From the NCBI GenBank assembly GCA_038373885.1, contig JAWZYV010019914.1, forward strand, positions 806,001-870,000: a stretch of DNA of 64,000 bases, read 5' to 3'. The notes under the pieces were generated by a model. It had not been told where the DNA came from and ran no database searches. It was given only the letters and a program-made list of their open reading frames with translations. A program made the translations under genes and the position numbers. This DNA is from Cheiracanthium punctorium. Lineage: Eukaryota > Arthropoda > Arachnida > Araneae > Cheiracanthiidae. This document shows, one piece after another, positions 10,804-22,745 of this stretch (position 1 is the stretch's first letter; each line of letters starts with the position of its first letter).

Positions 10804-12534
10804 TCGCCCCCAAATGCCTTGTTCTGTCTATATAGCTTTTATATTTCGTGAATGGACTTTTTGGTTACAATTTTTGTTACGTTACTATTTGATCCACCCT
10901 CGTATTCTTCCTCTTATCAAAATCAAGCAACATCATACTTCAGCTGTGGTGTCGAAGTGGAAATATACCGCGCTGTATTTTTGTATTTATGTTATACTAC
11001 ATTTGTACATTGCTAATATTCTTATTTTTTTATTATTTAAAGTATCAGTGCTGTGTTATTTTAATGTAGTAGAATTTTTTTCCAATCAAATAAAGAAATG
11101 TTTCCGGAAACGGATAAAGAAAAAAAAAATTGAGCTCTGATAAAATTTGCTTATTCTTAAAAATGTTAGTATTTAAACTTTAAACACATCAAATGAGAAT
11201 GCAGCTATTAAAAGAAGGGGTACTACCAATTATTTTATAAAATAAATAAAGGAATAAAACTATAGTTAGTTAATGTAGTTCTGCATATTTTTTTTCTGTG
11301 GAATCATATATATATGATTATGTATATATATATATCATATGTGCTATTTTAAGAATTATTTCGATATGATTCTTATTTGATAAAATCTCTCAGAAGAGGC
11401 AATAGCAGAATTTATCACTACAAGTAGTGTCATACAAGCAAAGTAAAGTCATTTACTACTTTCGAGTCAAATCCTCTAGTTTTATGCTCTTTATGATTAA
11501 CTGATTGATAAAATGGGATCCGGGTAAAAATTTAGAATAGCCCCAAGAGTACTTTGAAAGGGAAATTTTATTGCTTTCTACTTTCTTCTCTTTTTTTCCT
11601 TTAATATTTCGAACATAAAATAAGAATATCTGTCGTCGTGCTTGCAGCTATTTCTTTCTGGCACGATTTTCATTCGAAGATGTACTAGTATTTTTTTCCC
11701 TGCCACATTTATCGAGGGAATTTTGTAAGGACCATAAAGCGTCGAAATTACACCCGACCTAAAATCACTATCCCAAAACAGATGAATGGGCGCTGAAATT
11801 TACACCCCAAATACGCTAAATGTTATTTTATTTATGAGGGGATTACAAAAAAAAATACGAAATGTGCATGTTTGGTCGATTTTATAAATGGTTTTTTTTT
11901 TCCTCTAAAATGATGACTTTTGATGAGTTCAGTCATAAGAAGTAGTTTAATAGTTTGGATAGTGAGAGAAAAAGTTAAAAGAGTAATACATACGATGGTG
12001 ATGATTAGAAGATTGAAATAAGTAAAAATGGTGAAGAGTAATGCTTAACAATTGAAAAAAAAATGTTAAGAGTCTGTAAAAATTCATATGATGAGATATA
12101 ATAGTAGATAACTAATAATTAAAATAAAGTTTGTATTATCTGGAAGGGGAAAAAGTAGTTTTTTAATTATTTAAATTGTTCCACCCTTCATCTATACAAT
12201 ACACTAAATTGATTTACGGTATATTTGTGCAATAAAAGAATAATATACAATAACCTAGCATTTTCTGTAATTTTAACAAGACAGGAAAAAGTCGCGTAAT
12301 TTATAATTGCATTTTTTTAAATTTAGCTGTTTAAAGTTATTGCAAAATAATAACTAGTAACTTAAATTCAAATTTTTGTATTGACTTACTAAATTCTTGA
12401 AATGCTTTTATAGTTTAATCATTCAAGTGACTCAACATAACTATTTTATTTCATGAATCTCAAATTATAGAAGAATTTCTTATGAGAGAATCAAAGAATT
12501 TCTGAAATGAGAAAACAAATAAAAGTCAGATGTC
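10804..12534. other. AT-rich stretch with a TA microsatellite
   Basis: Contains an imperfect (TA)n run at about 11309-11340. Two overlapping short frames (to 11140) run on from the mariner fragment and show no domain. Confidence 0.5.
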
Positions 12535-12696
12535 TTGCTGGCCAACAAAGGGGAAAGTGATGATGAGATCAAGGCGAATATCAAGAACTGGTTCAGGCCG
12601 CAAGCGGTCCAATTCTATGAAACGGGTATCTTGCAGCTAGTGCCAAGATATGACACATGTCTTAATTCGCATATTGAATATGATTTCGAAAAATAG
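12535..12696 (+). pseudogene. Mariner transposase C-terminus, 53 codons in frame
   Basis: An uninterrupted frame begins LLANKGESDDEIKANIKNWF, continues through VQFYETGILQLVPRYDTCLN, and ends at TAG 12694-12696 after IEYDFEK. This is the conserved C-terminal tail of mariner transposases (usual form SDDEVKxAVxxWL...FYxxGIxxLVxRYDKCLNxxGDYVEK). The catalytic domain is missing upstream, so it is a fragment. It is better preserved than the neighbouring fragment at 10664-10803. Confidence 0.85.
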
Positions 12697-12870
12697 CTTA
12701 AAGAGTGCAGATTTTTCTTTAATTAAATGCGAATGAAAACTAACAATCATCATTTATAACACTCAAATGTTACTCGCTTTCTGAATGATCTTTGCACTTA
12801 TTAGTTCGAATGCAAATAGATCTAAAATTTTGGTAATCTTTCAAACAAATTAACGAAAACTAGAATGATA

Positions 12871-13571
12871 TACAGGGTGTCCAGCCTTAATGTGACCCAA
12901 TAGCTAATTCCCGAGCCATTCGGTTTAGATATGCACTTACAATTTGAAAAATGTTTTAAAAAAGGTAAAGAATGTTTTTACGTGCTTTTCGAACCAAAAA
13001 CCCATATAGAAAAAAATTACAAAAATTAAATTTTTATACGGTTCCCAGGTCCTATCACTTATATTTAGGAAAAGATGCAGTACACAAAAACAAAGTAAAC
13101 ACAACAAGTTTCATTATTTTACGATAAAAACTGGCCAAGTTATGGAACTTTGAAAATCATACATTTCATCCATTTTCTCTGCCAATTTCAAGAAGCTAGT
13201 AAGGGACCGTCTCCAAAGTGAAATTAATTGGAACTCTGCCAGGAAACTTTCGCTCTTGCACGTCACTCTTATGTAAATCGTTTTTAAATTTAAAAGTACA
13301 CACATTACGTTAATATTACAATAACTGAGTACTTAAGAAACAAAATTTATTCTGTGTACGTGTAAAACATAGATAAAATAAAATATTTTGGACGAAGAAA
13401 ACTTTTCAAAAGCAGTTTCAAAAACTTAGACTTATTTGCCTGCGGCTTCAGACTGATTTGCTGCAGTACTGATCATGGCAAACGTTAAAAATCTGTTGTG
13501 TAGTCGCTTGCAATTGCATACAGTCGTATTCTAATATTACGAATTCTAGTACAGGAGAACGAGATGTATAC
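12871..13571. repeat. Left terminal inverted repeat of the mariner-type element
   Basis: Inverted partner of 13951-14651. Its inner end, ...GAACGAGATGTATAC, contains the start codon of the transposase reading frame (13564-13566). The arm therefore includes whatever promoter drove the gene. Confidence 0.92.
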
Positions 13572-14067
13572 AAATGAAGAATACTGCGAAATGGTACTGT
13601 TGTATGGTCAGTGTAATCGAAATAAGAGAGAGGCGGCAAGACTTTATGCCATTAAATTTCCCAGTCGAAGACATCTATCTTATTGTACAACTGTCCGTGC
13701 TGTTCAACGCTTGTATAGAACTGGGAGTTGACATAGACGTGTTCCCTTGTCTCGTGCCACACCTTCAAGCTTGCGGATACCCGCTGAGGATGTTCTAGGA
13801 TATGCCCCGGCTCATCCTGAAAGTAGTGTCCAGGATATTAGCAAGGCTTGTTCCTACTCAAAATCGACGGTGTGGAACATATTACATACGTACGGCGCAT
13901 TTCCTTATCGTCCAGTCCTGGCGCAGGAGCTAATGCCTGGAGACCAGTTGTATACATCTCGTTCTCACATACTAGAATTCGTAATATTAGAATACGGCTG
14001 TATGCAATTGCAAGCGACCTCACAACAGGTTTTTGACGTTCGCCATGATCAGTATCGCAGCAAATAA
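13564..14067 (+). pseudogene. Truncated mariner-type transposase, HTH half only
   Basis: The frame starts MYTNEEYCEMVLLYGQCNRN and continues through REAARLYAIKFPSRRHLSYC and VRAVQRLY. This is the N-terminal helix-turn-helix region (the DUF4817-like module) of the arthropod mariner-type transposase family. An in-frame TGA at 13729-13731 (codon 56) breaks it. The same frame then resumes with EDVLGYAPAHPESSVQDISK, CSYSKSTVWNILHTYG and LAQELMPGD, the second helix-turn-helix and linker. The catalytic DDE domain is absent: after MPGDQ the frame runs into the right TIR and stops at 14067. The TGA could be a single C-to-T change of CGA. It might bind DNA if read through, but cannot cut. Confidence 0.88.
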
Positions 14068-14651
14068 GTCTGAAGCCGCAGGCAAATAAGTCTATTTTTT
14101 TGGAACTGCTTTTGAAAAGTTTTCTTCGTCCAAAATATTTTATTTTATCTATGTTTTACACGTACACAGAATAAATTTTGTTTCTTAAGTACTCAATTAT
14201 TGTAATATTAACGTAATGTTTGTACTTTTAAATTTAAAAACGATTTACATAAGAGTGACGTGCAAGAGCGAAAGTTTCCTGGCAGAGTTCCAATTAATTT
14301 CACTTTGGAGACGGTCCCTTACTAGCTTCTTGAAATTGGCCGAGAAAATGGATGAAATGTATGATTTTCAAAGTTCCATAACTTGGTCAGTTTTTATCGT
14401 AATAAAATGAAACTTTTTGTGTTTACTTTGTTTTTGTGTACTGCATCTTTTCCTAAATATAAGTGATAGGACCTGGGGACCGTATAAAAATTTAATTTTT
14501 GTAATTTTTTTCTAAATGGGTTTTTTGGTTCGAAAAGCACGTAAAAACATTATTTACCCCTTTTAAAACATTTTTTAAATTAGAAGTGCATATCTAAACC
14601 GAACGGTTCGGGAATTAGCTATTGGGTCATATTAAGGCTGGACACCCTGTA
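13951..14651. repeat. Right terminal inverted repeat of the mariner-type element
   Basis: Inverted partner of 12871-13571. It carries a mirror-image copy of the transposase start region on the minus strand, just inside its inner end. Confidence 0.92.
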
Positions 14652-15922
14652 TACTCAACAAAATCATCCCAGAGAAATAAAATATTTTATAATAGTGTAA
14701 CAAAACTTTACAAAACATTACACTTTATCTTAAGGGAAAAAAGGGGCGGGGAAGCATTCTTACTTAATTCTTCTAATTTTTCATGCTGTGAGACAATGTA
14801 CAATTTGCAGTTTGTCCCAAGAGGATTTTCAGTTACAAGCTGAATATAAACTTTTGCATAAATTGCAAGGCAGATACTAGCAAAAAAAAAAGTTTCTTGA
14901 ATAAAACAGAGCATTGTTTGAGGTTGAGTTCCGCGGGAATAATTAATATTAATTTAGAGTGACCAATGAGAAAAAGAGTGTGGTGTAGTATAAAAAACAT
15001 AAAAAATGTGAGGATATTTATAATAAGTAATTTAACTATTACCTTAATTGATTTTTTGGTGAAAGGTTTGGAAGAGAAAAGAAACAAAAACAATCAAAGT
15101 ATGCTCTTTACTAAAATAATTAGTAAATTAGCTTTTAATGAATGTACTAATTTGAAATTTTAAGTACGTTGAACTTTAAAAAGAAAAGCGTACTTTTTTG
15201 AAAATAAACCGAAAGTAGTTGATTTAATGAACGTAATGGGATAATTAAGTTTTGATAAAGCTATTATGGAGAGAAAGTAATAAATTAAGTTGCGTTCAAG
15301 ATTATTTTTATTTAAAAACAGCCCAAAATGTTGAATTTAATTAATTTGAAGCATGGGTGGAGTGTTTTTAATTTTTTTCAAGTGTCTTTAATATTTACAC
15401 TATCTTAAATGCTCTTAAATCAATCTAAATTGTTTCACTATTGAGAGCTCAGAATTAATCGGTCATGGCTGTAGAAAATCTAGAAAGCTTACTAAACTGC
15501 CTTTCACCTTAATTCCAAGGTAATAAAGTAGGTACATTAAAGGGAAGCTTACTGTGTCTTTCACATGTCGCTAAAACACTTCAACTGACGTGCGAAGTAA
15601 AACGTCCCACTCTTAAAACTGGTAATATTTTAGTTTAACTTCCAGCTAATAGCCGCTTTTAGCGTATTATGTATATCAGGATTATCTGAGTTTATAAGAA
15701 TAGAAATGTATCTGATTACTAATGTAATTTTACTTGCATTAAAATTTGAATTTCGTCGATTGAAAGCCTGAAATGTAACTAATCACATATTGGTAGAAAA
15801 TCTTATGAACTTAAGATTTTATATTTAGAAAAATATAAATCTATTTTTTTTTACTTGAAAGAAAATTCAAGATGAAAGCTATAATTCTGTCACATTGAAG
15901 AAAAATTGTACACTCTACTTAA
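14652..15922. other. AT-rich stretch without recognised genes
   Basis: Only short frames without motifs. A short A run lies near 14881-14890. No shared repeat was seen. Confidence 0.5.
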
Positions 15923-16197
15923 CCCATTTATGCCTAGTGTCCTTTTTTGGGACGGCATTTTCGCTATTAGTCGAAAACGTTATTTGTTTTTCCTAGCCTT
16001 TATTCATGAGTATTGAGCCCCAACTCTACAAAATATTTTAACATGACCAAGTAGTATGTTGATATTTCGATTTTTATGCATAATGATTTTAAAAGAAATC
16101 ATCGCTTGTTCAAGAATTTGACATCAGAAATGTATCTATTATTTCTGTTATCAGTAAAAATCGAAGAAAGTCGCAAAAATATCCAGGCACAAATGGG
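15923..16197. mobile_element. piggyBac-type MITE
   Basis: Left end TTAA|CCCATTTATGCCT and right end AGGCACAAATGGG|TTTAA form inverted repeats with one mismatch over 13 bases. They are flanked by TTAA on the left (15919-15922) and T+TTAA on the right. TTAA target sites and CCC...GGG tips are the piggyBac hallmark. At ~275 bp it has no transposase; a short frame crossing its right end (16076-16267) is not a gene. Confidence 0.78.
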
Positions 16198-17067
16198 TTT
16201 AACAGTAGGGCTGTTAAATTGCAGCTTACACAAGCTGAAAGAACTAGACATTCAATCAATACACTAGACAGCACCATTTGTCTATGAGTTATGCCTGCTT
16301 TTGGTCATTTTCTTTCAGTTTGACAAGAACATACAGTCAGTTCTTCTCAAAATTACCTCCATTAAAATATCCTAACATATATAAATATTAAGATAATTGA
16401 CTTTAGTAAAAATATCAACAATAGAACTGAACCCATTTTCCACTTTCCAAATGATCATTACAATGACCGAGTTCGTGAAATTTGTTAAAAATGTTAGTGG
16501 ACATGCTACCTTTGTATTTCTTATTTGCATGTATTGAACCAAAAATCGTCTGAAACGTTGTATTTGTGCCTTTAAGATGCTGGAAATGTTTTTTAAAATA
16601 CATAAAAAATGACAGAAAAAACCCAGATTAAAAAAATATCTGTAATACTATTTGGTTTACTAGAAAATCATATTGTATGTTTTAATATAGATAAGTGTTT
16701 GCTATCGAGAAATAAGTTATAAAAAACCAATCTTTCGAATGTTCAGCAAAAATGGAATACACAAGTAAGTTTCGCCGTTCGTATTTAGAATAATTTTTGA
16801 AGTGAAAACTTCTTTAGGCGCGTTGGACACTTCTGGGATGGATAAAAAGCACTGAATTCGCGTGACCATCACGCTTCTAAGTGAGCTTCACGCTCATATA
16901 CATATGGGGAATATGGATTGAGGAAAAAGTGGATTGTGACGTCATAGCTACGTCGTGTCCTGCCTGCTGAGATTTCTTGCTCCTTTCTTTGAATTTTAGT
17001 GCTGCCGCCTGTTATCATATGTAAGAACTTCAAGTTACGTTTTAAACTGCGTCCTTCTAGCTTCCGC
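16198..17067. other. AT-rich stretch; isolated CRE-like site
   Basis: No recognised gene. A GC-richer patch at about 16815-17000 contains a perfect TGACGTCA (about 16938-16945) and several CpGs, but no clear start site or donor follows. I make no promoter call. Confidence 0.35.
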
Positions 17068-17130
17068 GCCTGGTATCGTGCTGTAGACCCAAGGCGCGGT
17101 AGGCAAGCGTTCTAACCACCAGACAGGTTC
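17068..17130 (-). repeat. tRNA-like SINE head fragment
   Basis: On the minus strand a stretch reads GTCTGGTGGTTAGAACGCTT, then CCTACCGCGCCTTGGGTC. This resembles the A-box and anticodon arm of a tRNA-derived SINE and shares CCTTGGGTC with the SINE at 17976. No B-box or body follows, so it is a truncated or decayed piece. Confidence 0.4.
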
Positions 17131-17975
17131 GACGCGGGACGAAATGACTAAAGTTTGAAGTGGTTGTTGTTTCAATTTCGGAATGAGAACTTTATGTATC
17201 TAAATAAAAATTAGACTTTGCATGTACACTACTTGGTATAGAAAAATTTTGCGATTTCTATCGTTTTAAGCAATTGGAATCCCAGTATGACATTATGCAC
17301 CCCAGTACATAATTATTGTTAATTATAAATTCACGTACATAATTATTAATTAAATCGAACTAAATGCAACACGTAGGGAAAAATGTGTATCGCTGATGTA
17401 TCCCGAATGCATATACCAGCTGTTTTACATTGCGGCCTGAGTGCGCATGCCCTTTCTCTTTTTAAATTTTAAATGTGCACACAAATCGAGCGCGAAATTT
17501 GAAATGTAATTAAATTAGAAAATCAAAAATTTCCAATGCTAACCTAATGAAAATTGCGTAAAAATGTGCACAAACGTGCAAAAATATGGGAAATTTTGAG
17601 AATATCAGATATAAATGTGCGATACTCTTTCAGCTAAAAAAAATATTTAACTTTTTTTTTTACCAAGAATTTCAAATGTATAAAAATGTGAATAAATGTG
17701 AATAAATGTATATTTTTGTTAATATAAATGCAGACAATAATGTGTGAAAACCTATTTAACTGCACAAATATAAATTTTAGAAAGATTGAAAAGAAGTTTT
17801 CACTTCTGATGTGCAGTCCTACAACTGACTGTTTTGGTTTTTTTTTAAGTCTAAGACATATTTATTTTTATTTAAATGCATCATATAAAAATATGATAGA
17901 TCATTTGGTAGAAATTGTTTCATTTTGATTGTGTACCTATAGTTGTTTTTATGATGGATAAAGTTTAAAAAACTG
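17131..17975. other. AT-rich stretch; short Helitron-like piece
   Basis: At about 17247-17290, AAAATTTTGCGATTTCTATC and the bases after it match the 5' part of the Helitron at 38646 (near 38692). This is the only shared sequence seen. A TATTTAAATG-rich tract lies at 17640-17730. Confidence 0.4.
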
Positions 17976-18187
17976 CCACCCAGGTGTTTTAGTGGTAATG
18001 AACGAATCTATCACACCTTGGGTCTGAGCTTGATTTCCTGCTTGGGCTTGGATGTTAACTCGTTTGTCCCTTCATAAGGGGTCACGTTGTCCGCCCAGTG
18101 GATGCTCTCCGTAATAAAATGGCCAATATTTCAGGTTTTAGTATTGGCAAATGCCTCATCGTCAAGTGCCCTTCCTTGAAAAAATTA
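17976..18187 (+). mobile_element. tRNA-derived SINE, family A, copy 2
   Basis: Begins CCACCCAGGTGTTTTAGTGG (A-box-like) and shares the family body: CCTTCATAAGGGGTCACG, CCGTAATAAAATGGCCAATA and GTCAAGTGCCCTTCC. The B-box has decayed (TTGATTTCC). Ends in a short A run. Confidence 0.78.
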
Positions 18188-18733
18188 TTAGATGTAGAGA
18201 ATATTGACTATAAATATTACAAAATATTTTTAAACCATCTCTTAAGGTATACAATACGTATTTAGAATAAAAAAAGGATATTTTTAGTAATCAAAGTAAG
18301 TATTGTGCTTTTTTTACGAGAATCGTTTACTGTTACCTAATTTGGTAAATGCTAGATACCACAAGAAACGACATTATCATATTATAGAATGATTTTTTCA
18401 ATTCTTGCATGCACTTCGTAGCATATTTATAATAATATTTTACTTACCTATTATCAGTAAATGTACAAAGAGTTCCACATCACTAGCAGATGATCTCAAA
18501 AGGCAATGTTTGTATTATAAGTAGATCTTTAAATACTACAAGCACGATTACTTTTGCAGTTAGTGATTAATTTAAGGGAGATCAGAGCTAGTAGGCGTAG
18601 TTTTTAGTTGTTAATTCTTTTTTTTTAATTTTCTTCAGGTTTTTTGAAAATGTTGAACTGTACCTTTAATACAAATATATTTGACTATAAATACCAAGCA
18701 TTCTGTGTTCGTAATCTGCGTAGTTTATGCTTG
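18188..18733. other. AT-rich stretch without recognised features
   Basis: Only short frames and a T run near 18620. No shared repeat was seen. Confidence 0.4.
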
Positions 18734-18955
18734 TTTGCCAGGAGAAGACAGCTCATGCCATTTAATGGGTCGTTTAGAGCTACATACGTCCTTCTCAGAG
18801 TTTTCCGCCAGAATTTGGAGCCTCAACAGAAGGTGTGGGACTTCTGAATATTGACACCCCTCAAAAACTGCTAGCGACGGCAGAGAAGACTTTTGGAACC
18901 GCGGATTTTAACGTGCCCCTATACCGCATGGACACGGTGGTCTTAGTTATACGAC
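18734..18955. repeat. Dispersed repeat, unknown type
   Basis: The first ~52 bases (containing GACAGCTCATGCC and TCGTTTAGAGCTACATA) recur at 55048-55101. The rest is GC-richer than the surroundings and abuts the SINE at 18958. I cannot assign it to a TE class; the two copies only share the first part. Confidence 0.55.
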
Positions 18956-18957
18956 GG

Positions 18958-19406
18958 GCTCCCAGGTGGCGTAGTGGTTCGACATGCATTCTAACACGCA
19001 TCGGGTCCTGGGTTCGAATACCGGCTTGGACATGGATGTTAACATATCCGTCACTTCATAGCGGGTAAGGCCTCTCCATGGCACAGTGGTTATGTCGCTG
19101 AAAATGGTAGACGGCTGAAGTGTGAAGGTCCCGGGTTCGGGTCCCATCGCGCGGCTGTCGATCTGGAGTTTTGGTAGGTTTTCTCCAGATGTAATGTGAG
19201 TACGCGTTAGAACCCCTTAGAAAATCCTCCTATCAAGGCATCCTTCATCCTTGGCAGATCGCCCTAGAGTATCGTTGCCATAATCAAACAAACAAAAACA
19301 TAGCGGGTAACGCTGGACGACCAGTGGGTGTTCCCATAATAAAATGGCTAGTAATTCGGAACTTAATTGTGGCAAAATGAGCCAATGCCCACCCTTTTTG
19401 GAAGAA
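18958..19406 (+). mobile_element. SINE family A, copy 3, interrupted by SINE B
   Basis: The best-preserved head of family A: CAGGTGGCGTAGTGG (A-box) and GGGTTCGAATACC (B-box), then CACTTCATAGCGGGTAA. The body breaks at 19068 and resumes at 19299 with the same CATAGCGGGTAA, then CCATAATAAAATGGCTAGTA and CAATGCCCACCC. The 230-bp gap is a second SINE. Confidence 0.88.
19069..19298 (+). mobile_element. SINE family B inserted in SINE A
   Basis: Flanked by a perfect 12-bp target-site duplication, CATAGCGGGTAA (19057-19068 and 19299-19310). The head has ATGGCACAGTGG (A-box) and GGGTTCGGGTCCC (B-box). The body contains GGAGTTTTGGTAGGTTTTCT and ACGCGTTAGAACCCCTTAG. The end is an A-rich TAATCAAACAAACAAAAA tail. 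Other family members lie on the minus strand at 22563, 31238 and 37239. Long duplication plus A-rich tail is the signature of LINE-driven retroposition. Confidence 0.93.
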
Positions 19407-22400
19407 ATATATTCATACATCGGAATCAAAGTTCACAACCTTCGAGTTACGAATACAATACCTTTACCACAGGGCTACTACGGCCCTGAGGTAATTTTAC
19501 TACAACGAAAGCATGAAGTAAGAGGAAAAATGTTTGCCAACTTACCCATTAGCGAGGTAAGTTACCTATGCTTGTGGAGTGAATTGGTGCCGCCGCCCCC
19601 CCCCCAAGAAAAAAATAAAAAGAAAATATTTATAAATATCCACTACAGGGGGTAACGTTGCATAACTGCAGTAGCGTTTGAGGAAAGGAAGAAGAAAGTT
19701 ATTCAGATACTGGTTACGAAATTCATCCACAAACAGTCGAATTATAAAAGACTGCGCTGCGCTTAGTGACATTTTTATACAATTATCCTCGGTCTCTTAG
19801 CCTATACTTATTTATACACAGCTTAGACTTATTAGCCTATACTTATTTCTAGAAAAGCCTATAATTTTTTACGTACTAGTTTTACAAAAACAGAAATTAA
19901 AGAAATATATACCATTGCTTCAGGCTCAAAAGTTTCTCTAGTTCTAATATTTTTTTTTTTTTTTTTTTTTTTTTTACAATTTCCGTTTTATGTGTGTATT
20001 TTTATCAGAAGTTATAATTTTTGCTTAGTTAATGGTATATGTACTTTATTTTTTAATAAATTAAATTATAAATTTACCCGAATTACTCTGTAAATCTTTC
20101 TTAACAGTGTGGCTGAGACGTTTTATCACACAAAAGATTAGCTCTGTCAATTGCACAACCCTGTGTTTTTGTAATTGTGTTTTTGTACTTATTAAATTTC
20201 TGTAGTAGATATAGTAATTTTTATTTTGATACTCTTTTTTGTACACTGAAAATGTCCAAAACATACTACGTCAGCATTGTTCTCACTTTACCTATGTTTT
20301 GTTGTTTGTTGTTTCCTTTGAGCAGTTATAAATTTATTTTTATATTTTTATGATTCAAGTGAAGCCCTTGCAATCCATTTCTTCTCTGAAAGGAACATTA
20401 TATTTCTTGGATATAAAAGAAATTCTTGGAACTGAATGTGTTATACCATGAAATTGCTTTGAAAATTTTAGGATTTCATTTCAACAATGGTTTTGTATTT
20501 TGCAATCAGACCTTTCTACTTTTTAAAATGTCTTTTGTTTTCAAAGTAAACATAAAAAATATGACATAAAAAATGTGAAAATAAAAGTTTTTAAAAATAA
20601 ATTTGGTAAATAACTTACAAAATTATCCTTTGAATTTCTTAATTTTTACAACATAAATTGGTTTAATATTTTGAACGATTACAAGAATGCTTGTCAATGA
20701 AATTTCAAATCAAGAATGCTTGTCAAAGAATTTTAACATTTTTTTGTTAGTTTAAAGAGCTTCTTGCAGACACAAAACTAAGGTCTATTGTTTTACTTTT
20801 AGAATGTAACTGATAATTAATAAATAAGTCGAGGAAATATAAACTAAAATTACTGAATACATGTGAAATATAACCACTACAGAATAAAATATTAATCATA
20901 TCTGTTATAATTTTTATGTTGCTTATGTAATTTTAACCTCCAAATTTTATGGAACATTTTTAAATTTTGGTAAATAAACAATTGAAAATCGCAATTTTCA
21001 ATTGTTTCTAAAAAATTAATAAGTTCTTTTACAAAATTGACAGAGTAACAGGATCTTTTGTTTTAAGCTACGAAAGTAGACAACTTTTTTCTTTCTTTAA
21101 TTCTTTCCTTTCCCCCACTTTTTTAACATCTTCTGTCTTTTAGGAATGGGCCCTTTCCCACAAACAGACTTAACATTAAGAGAGTATACCGAAATGAGGA
21201 ATACATTATACACTATTGCTGTACGTGTTTGCAATTTCTTTTCTAAATATAACACCGCTCTTTTACAGTTTTGCCATTAATCACTTAAGCTCATGTACTG
21301 GTCTTCACATCTCCCCATAAAATCGCTTAGCTGCAAAACGAAATTGTCCAAAGAAAATGACAGCATTAAAGATAGTGCTTCAGCGGGAAAGAAAACGCAA
21401 AACTTATTCGACAGTTTTCGCGGATTAGGAAACTCGGCGCTGGTTAAACAGCTTGTTGAGTGGAAAAAAATAGCGACTCCTGGAAGCGGAGTGATTACCC
21501 AAACAGCCATCGTAGGCAGACATCTGAGATGTTTTAAGATCTTCTGAAAAGTTTAGTCGTTAATCTTGCATCGCTTGAGTGCAAGGGAGAATGTCCGTGA
21601 AATCTTAAGTACCGAATAAGGGTTATGTAAAATGATTGACGATTGCCTACTTCCCCTTCTTTTCAAAAGCACTAAATCTGGCATAAAGCACCGGAAACTT
21701 TTATTTAACCTGCAAAACTCCATTTTTTAAAGCCTGATTCACTAAAATATGCGTGGATACTATTGAAGAAAAATGTGCATACATGCTGCTTAGATAAACA
21801 TATAGTATAGTTTTGCAGACATCAAATCTTAAATTGAATATTCTTTTCATATTCTCATTATTTTGAATAACTATAAGAAACAAAAAATACAAAAAATACA
21901 TACTAAGTGTTAACGAGACGGTTATTACACTCAACAAGGTTATCTACAAGAAATAAAAATTATTTCTTCAATTCAAGGAAATTTTACATAGAAGTGCTAC
22001 CGGAATATCTCCGTTATTTGACGAAACTACGTTTCTTTTTTTTCACCTGACAATAAAAGAAACTTCTTCAGATTCATCGAATTTTTCTTTTCTCTTCTCC
22101 AGGTTTTCCATAAGAATCTATGTAAATTTTGCAACGGAAATTATTCGTTGAAAAATGAGGGTAATTTAATGTAAGACGAATTTTTCTGAGGGTGTATTAT
22201 GCTTTGTAAATTCCTGCAATTTAAAGAAATAAATAAATTAAAAAGGGTTGTTATGATAAACAAATTTCATGAAAATGCCTGCTTGCGTTTTACCTGAAAT
22301 AAAAGTTTTAGTTTATGATAATTAATAAAAGAAAGATTCTAAAATTCGTTTACAGTTGGCATCATTACTACCCAATATAATCGTCATAGGAATGAAGAGA

Positions 22401-22449
22401 GATAGACTTATTGCCCATTATCACACGACGCATAGGGTTGTAAAAGTTT
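19407..22449. other. Mostly AT-rich; two weak coding candidates
   Basis: A 25-T run lies at about 19950-19975. A perfect donor, GCGAG|GTAAGT, occurs at 19556 after an open stretch (GYYGPEVILLQRKHEVRGKM and onward), but the sequence adjoins a SINE and no acceptor is convincing. At 21293-21547 (+) an 84-codon frame containing AGKKTQNLFDSFRGLGNSAL sits in a GC-richer island; the minus strand is also open (21277-21510). I recognise neither. Confidence 0.3.
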
Positions 22450-22556
22450 CCCTAGTAGCAAAAGTTCAGAAAATGTTCAAAGCACGATCAAAACACTTAT
22501 TTGACGTTCAAAAGACGTGTTTTGACCGTTTTATTCAATTAGTTGTGCTATTAGGG
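22450..22556. mobile_element. 107-bp MITE, uninterrupted copy
   Basis: Ends are CCCTAGTAGCAAAAGTTCAG on the left and, inverted, CCCTAATAGCACAACTAATT on the right. The inside is also partly palindromic (AAGACGTGTTTTGA region). The interrupted copy at 44363-45101 matches it end to end once its insertion is removed. No clear target-site duplication was found, so the superfamily is unknown. Confidence 0.75.
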
Positions 22557-22562
22557 ATGTTA

Positions 22563-22745
22563 CAGGAAGCCTACATGAGGGGTATCTGCCTTGGTTGGAG
22601 GACGTTTTAGAGGATGCTAATGCGTATGTACATTAAATTTGGAGAAAACCAAACAAACTCCAGACGTTTAGTTTGGAAGCCGCGCTGTAGTCCCGAATGC
22701 GAAATCTTTATATTTCAGTCGTCTACCACTCAGTGTGTTATTCAC
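22563..22745 (-). mobile_element. SINE family B, degraded copy
   Basis: Shares the family body in antisense: GGATGCTAATGCGTATGTAC, TTGGAGAAAACCAAACAAACTC-like and GCCGCGCTGTAGTCCCGAA blocks line up with 31280-31400 and 37320-37440. The 135-codon plus-strand frame starting at 22614 runs through it and is therefore not credible as a gene. Confidence 0.65.

Larger units (their letters stand above)
12871..14651. mobile_element. Mariner-type element with 701-bp TIRs
   Basis: Both ends read TACAGGGTGTCCAGCCTTAA inward and are flanked by TA (12869-12870 and 14652-14653). The arms 12871-13571 and 13951-14651 are inverted copies of equal length; by eye the outer 80 bases agree at over 90%. The ~380 bp between them encode part of a transposase. 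The long arms and missing catalytic region make this a non-autonomous derivative that would need a transposase from elsewhere. Confidence 0.93.
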
